From JAAYZM01 sp964510785 (lineage in GTDB: Bacteria; Actinomycetota; Actinomycetes; Actinomycetales; Cellulomonadaceae), in assembly GCA_964510785.1 (NCBI GenBank), contig CAZECM010000003.1, forward strand, positions 1-64,000: 64,000 bases of DNA. Direction: 5' to 3'. The notes under the pieces were generated by a model. It had not been told where the DNA came from, did no database searches, and was given only the letters and a program-made list of their open reading frames with translations. Shown here piece after piece: positions 61,222 through 64,000 of the stretch; position 1 is the stretch's first letter; every line of letters starts with the position of its first letter. The position numbers and the translations under genes were made by a program.

Positions 61222-62409
61222 GTGGAGTGTGGCTACTTCGACCGTGGGGAGTGCCGGTCGTGCCGGTGGATGGGCGAGCCGTACCCGGCGCAGCTCGCCC
61301 GCAAGGAGGCGGTCGCGCGCGCCGCGGTACCGGGTTCGGCCGTGCGGTGGCTGCCACCGGTCGCGAGCCCGGAGTCCGGCTTCCGCAACAAGGCCAAGAT
61401 GGTGGTCGCCGGGACGGTCGACTCACCGACCGTCGGCATCCTGGACGCAGCGGGTCACGGCGTGGACCTGCGGGAGTGCGGGCTCTACACCCCCGGGATC
61501 CGCGCCGCGCTGCCGCATCTCGCCGCGTTCGTCTCGCGTGCCCGCCTGGCCCCTTACGACGTCCCCACCCGGCGCGGCGAGCTCAAGCACGTGCTCGTCA
61601 CCGAGTCGCCCGACGGCGAGCTCATGGTCCGCTGGGTGCTGCGGTCCACCGAGGCCGTCGCGCGGCTGCGCAAGCACCTGCCGCAGCTCCAGGCGACCCT
61701 GCCGCGCCTCGCCGTGGCGAGCGCGAACATCCTGCCCGAGCACAAGGCCGTGCTCGAGGGCGAGGTCGAGGTGCCCCTCACGGACTCACAGCACCTGCGC
61801 ATGGTGCTCGGCGGGCTGCCGCTCTACCTACGACCGCAGGGCTTCTTCCAGACGAGCTCCGAGATCGCGGCCGCTCTCTACGCCCAGGCGCGGGAGTGGG
61901 TGGACGCGGTGGGCCCAGGCTCGGTCTGGGACCTGTACTGCGGGGTGGGCGGGTTCGCGCTGCACTGCGCCCGTCCGCGCGAGGGCGGGGGAGCGGGTCG
62001 GACGCGCACCGTCGTCGGCGTCGAGACGTCAGCCGAGGCCGTCATCGCGGCCCGGCGCAGCGCCGCCGAGGCCAGTCTCGAGGCCGAGTTCGTGGCCGGT
62101 GACGCGACCGCGTTCGCGCTCTCGGCCGGCGCGCCGCCGGACCTCGTGGTCGTGAACCCGCCGCGCCGAGGGATCGGCGGTGACCTTGCCGGATGGCTCG
62201 AGGCCTCCGGGGTGCTGAGCGTCCTGTACTCGAGCTGCGACGCCGGGTCGCTCGAGCGCGACCTCGCGGCCATGCCGTCGCTGCGCCCGGTGCGGGCGCG
62301 CGTGTTCGACATGTTCCCGCAGACCGACCACTTCGAGACGCTCGTGCTGCTCGAGCGGGCCCCCGCCTCCAGGAGCGACTCTTCCGGGAGAGAGACCCGG
62401 CGGGCGTAG
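61222..62409 (+). CDS. rlmC: 23S rRNA (uracil-C5)-methyltransferase RlmC
   Basis: A 395-residue SAM-dependent enzyme. Iron-sulphur cysteines Cys3, Cys11 and Cys14 open the protein (ECGYFDRGECRSCRW), a fourth lies in LRECGLY. The SAM site is LYCGVGGFALHCA, NPPRRGIG is the target-uracil motif and the catalytic Cys is in YSSCDAGSLERDL. The compact N-terminus without a TRAM domain separates it from RlmD/RumA. GTG start 10 bases after the glycosidase gene, though the function is unrelated. Confidence 0.88.
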   Translation: MECGYFDRGECRSCRWMGEPYPAQLARKEAVARAAVPGSAVRWLPPVASPESGFRNKAKMVVAGTVDSPTVGILDAAGHGVDLRECGLYTPGIRAALPHLAAFVSRARLAPYDVPTRRGELKHVLVTESPDGELMVRWVLRSTEAVARLRKHLPQLQATLPRLAVASANILPEHKAVLEGEVEVPLTDSQHLRMVLGGLPLYLRPQGFFQTSSEIAAALYAQAREWVDAVGPGSVWDLYCGVGGFALHCARPREGGGAGRTRTVVGVETSAEAVIAARRSAAEASLEAEFVAGDATAFALSAGAPPDLVVVNPPRRGIGGDLAGWLEASGVLSVLYSSCDAGSLERDLAAMPSLRPVRARVFDMFPQTDHFETLVLLERAPASRSDSSGRETRRA

Positions 62410-62441
62410 CGGGGACGTTCGCCCGGCGCTGGTCCACCAGA

Positions 62442-63122
62442 TCAGGTGCGGACGGCAGTGGCTGCGCGGCCGTCGCGCATCTCGACGATCGCGTCGACGG
62501 TCTCAAGATGCTCGCGGTCGTGGGTGACCAGGACGGTGGCGGTGCCTCGTTCGCGGGTCAAGGTGGTGATCAGGTCCAGGACGGCGCCACCGCGTTCGTG
62601 GTCCAGGGCGCTCGTCGGTTCGTCGACGAGGAGGACCTCGGGGTCGTTCATGAGCGCCCGCGCGATGTTGACGCGTTGGCGCTGGCCGCCCGAGAGCTGG
62701 TGCGGTCGCCGGTCGGCCTCCCGCTCCAGCCCGACGGCGACGAGAAGCTCGCGGGCGCGGTCTCGTGCCGCTGCCGGTGTGCTGCCGTCGATGTGGGCCA
62801 TGACCAGCAGCTGCTCGACGGCGGTGAGCGAGCCCAGCAGGTTGGGCTGCTGGAACACGATCCCGATCACGGTGCGGCGCAGCCTGGTGAGGGCGTCGCG
62901 GTCGAGGCCTCCCGTGGGGGTGCCGGCAACGGTGACCGTGCCCTCGTCGGGGTGGACGAGGGTCGCGGCGACGGCCAGGAGGCTGGACTTGCCCGAACCG
63001 GACGGTCCCACGACGGCCGTGACCGTACCGCCGGGCACGGTGAGAGTGACCTCGTCCAGGGCAACGAGGCGCCCGCCGCCGTCGGGGTAGGTGAGGGTGA
63101 TATCGGTCAGGTTCAGGCTCAT
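62442..63122 (-). CDS. ABC transporter ATP-binding protein (LolD/MacB type)
   Basis: A 226-residue ATPase: Walker A GPSGSGKSS, Q-loop FQQPNLLGSL, signature LSGGQRQRVNIARAL and Walker B VLLVDEPTSALD. It pairs with the overlapping FtsX-like permease (4-base ATGA overlap). Exports of lipoproteins, peptides or drugs are possible for this type. The long frame upstream belongs to the permease in another frame. Confidence 0.92.
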   Translation of the reverse strand: MSLNLTDITLTYPDGGGRLVALDEVTLTVPGGTVTAVVGPSGSGKSSLLAVAATLVHPDEGTVTVAGTPTGGLDRDALTRLRRTVIGIVFQQPNLLGSLTAVEQLLVMAHIDGSTPAAARDRARELLVAVGLEREADRRPHQLSGGQRQRVNIARALMNDPEVLLVDEPTSALDHERGGAVLDLITTLTRERGTATVLVTHDREHLETVDAIVEMRDGRAATAVRT

Positions 63123-64000
63123 CGGGCACTCCCGAGTGCGGTCAGGGGGTCGACGGAGGTGATCTGGCGGATGGACAGGGCGGCGCCAGCGGCACCGAGA
63201 ACGACCATCACGGCGGCGGGAACCAGCACGGTGGCGGGCTCGAGGACGAACGGCACGGAGCCCTGGACCAGTGCACCCAGCCCGGCGGCGACCGCCGTCC
63301 CCAGCGCGGTTCCGAGAACCAGGAGCACCACCGCCTGGCCGAGGGCGTCGCGCAGCAGGTAACCGGTAGAGGCGCCGAGGGCCTTCAGGATGGCGACGTC
63401 GCCGGAACGCTGGATCGTCCAGACCATGAAGAACGCCCCGATGACCAGCGCAGAGATCGCGAAGAGGAACCCGCGCATGAGCTGCAGGGAGCCGTTCTCC
63501 TCGCTGAAGGACCCGATCGCCGATGCCGTGGCGGCGAGGGGGAGGGTCCGCGTGCCGAGCCGGTCGTCGGCAGCGGCCAGGGACGCGCGGTCGAGCTCTG
63601 GCGCGATCAAGGCCACGACGGTGGCGACCTGCCTGCCCGCGTCCCCGGTATGCAGGAGCGGCTGGGCGTCGCTCAGGTTCGCCCACACCACGGGGGTGTG
63701 GCTGTAGGAGCTCTGCCCGGCAACGGCTCCGACGACCAGGTCGTGGCCCGCGATGGTGATCGTGGCACCGATCTCGGCGTCGAGGGCTTCCGCGGCGCCT
63801 GACGAGAGCACGACGGTTCCCGCCTGGAGGGCGGTGTCGGCGTCTGTCTCCGGCAGCAGCGGTGAACCCGGGCGGACTCCGAAGACCGACACCGCAGCCG
63901 TCCGCTCCTGCTGCACAGCGCGGGTCGTCACGATACCCAGCGGCTCGGCACCGTCGACATAGGCCACCTGCGCCCAACGCTCCCACGTCTCGGCCTCGAG
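63119..64000 (-). CDS. ABC transporter permease (FtsX/MacB type), C-terminal part
   Basis: At least 294 codons are visible; the N-terminus lies beyond the right edge. An extracytoplasmic domain is followed by three membrane segments, FLFAISALVIGAFFMVWTIQ, VVLLVLGTALGTAVAAGLG and a last one ending SIRQITSVDPLTALGSAR, the typical FtsX-domain end. The first methionine inside the window is not the start, because coding sense continues to the edge. It forms an exporter with the ATPase. Confidence 0.88.
   Translation of the reverse strand, partial: LEAETWERWAQVAYVDGAEPLGIVTTRAVQQERTAAVSVFGVRPGSPLLPETDADTALQAGTVVLSSGAAEALDAEIGATITIAGHDLVVGAVAGQSSYSHTPVVWANLSDAQPLLHTGDAGRQVATVVALIAPELDRASLAAADDRLGTRTLPLAATASAIGSFSEENGSLQLMRGFLFAISALVIGAFFMVWTIQRSGDVAILKALGASTGYLLRDALGQAVVLLVLGTALGTAVAAGLGALVQGSVPFVLEPATVLVPAAVMVVLGAAGAALSIRQITSVDPLTALGSAR

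Overview
The window is high-GC DNA, mostly above 70 percent by eye, with many GTG starts and 4-bp ATGA or GTGA gene overlaps. The gene content points to an actinomycete of the order Micrococcales, probably a Cellulomonas-like saprophyte: actinobacterial Kgd, an FtsEX-M23 hydrolase-SmpB-tmRNA neighbourhood, an actinobacterial Tad pilus operon, a GH2 beta-mannosidase whose catalytic glutamates sit where those of Cellulomonas fimi Man2A do, and two carbohydrate ABC importers without their own ATPase. This placement is inference from gene content; no rRNA or tRNA gene is present.

Layout. 1-9.9 kb is housekeeping: the 5' part of kgd (reverse, runs off the left edge), a drug-type ABC exporter beside an OmpR-type two-component system, two overlapping DUF21/CBS (CNNM-like) membrane proteins, an M15 peptidase and an aldose-epimerase-like protein. 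10.2-14.8 kb is a compact Tad pilus operon (tadA/B/C, a small pilin, three minor pilin-like proteins). 14.9-21.0 kb is a reverse sugar-uptake region (binding protein and two permeases, with CebR-like operators) plus a beta-mannosidase. 21.2-28.8 kb carries prfB, ftsE, ftsX, an M23 murein hydrolase, smpB, a DUF2207 protein and a PfkB kinase, ending in the tmRNA gene ssrA (28.83-29.20 kb).

Directly after the tmRNA comes an accessory region, about 29.3-43.3 kb, with mixed composition, decayed genes and defence genes: an AbiEi/AbiEii toxin-antitoxin pair with an apparently leaderless promoter, a complete-looking retron (PRTase-like/winged-helix effector, structured msr-msd RNA with a perfect 14-bp a1/a2 repeat, retron-type reverse transcriptase), a lower-GC Sel1-repeat protein, a PD-(D/E)XK nuclease-like protein, small lipoproteins and several pseudogenes. 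The retron is the most notable system of the window. No integrase and no second copy of the tmRNA 3' end was seen, so mobility is inferred only from position and content.

43.3-53.2 kb returns to core-like genes: a HTH_42 winged-helix protein, a HelR-type RNA polymerase-recycling ATPase preceded by a palindrome resembling the rifamycin-associated element, a racemase plus DUF1611 pair, a PepSY lipoprotein, hydrolases, a VOC protein and an SDR. 53.3-61.2 kb is a LacI-controlled glycoside-use operon: regulator, binding protein, two permeases, a GH39-like and a GH2 enzyme, with a 26-nt perfect palindrome as likely operator. The window ends with an RlmC-type rRNA methyltransferase and a LolD/FtsX-type ABC exporter that runs off the right edge.
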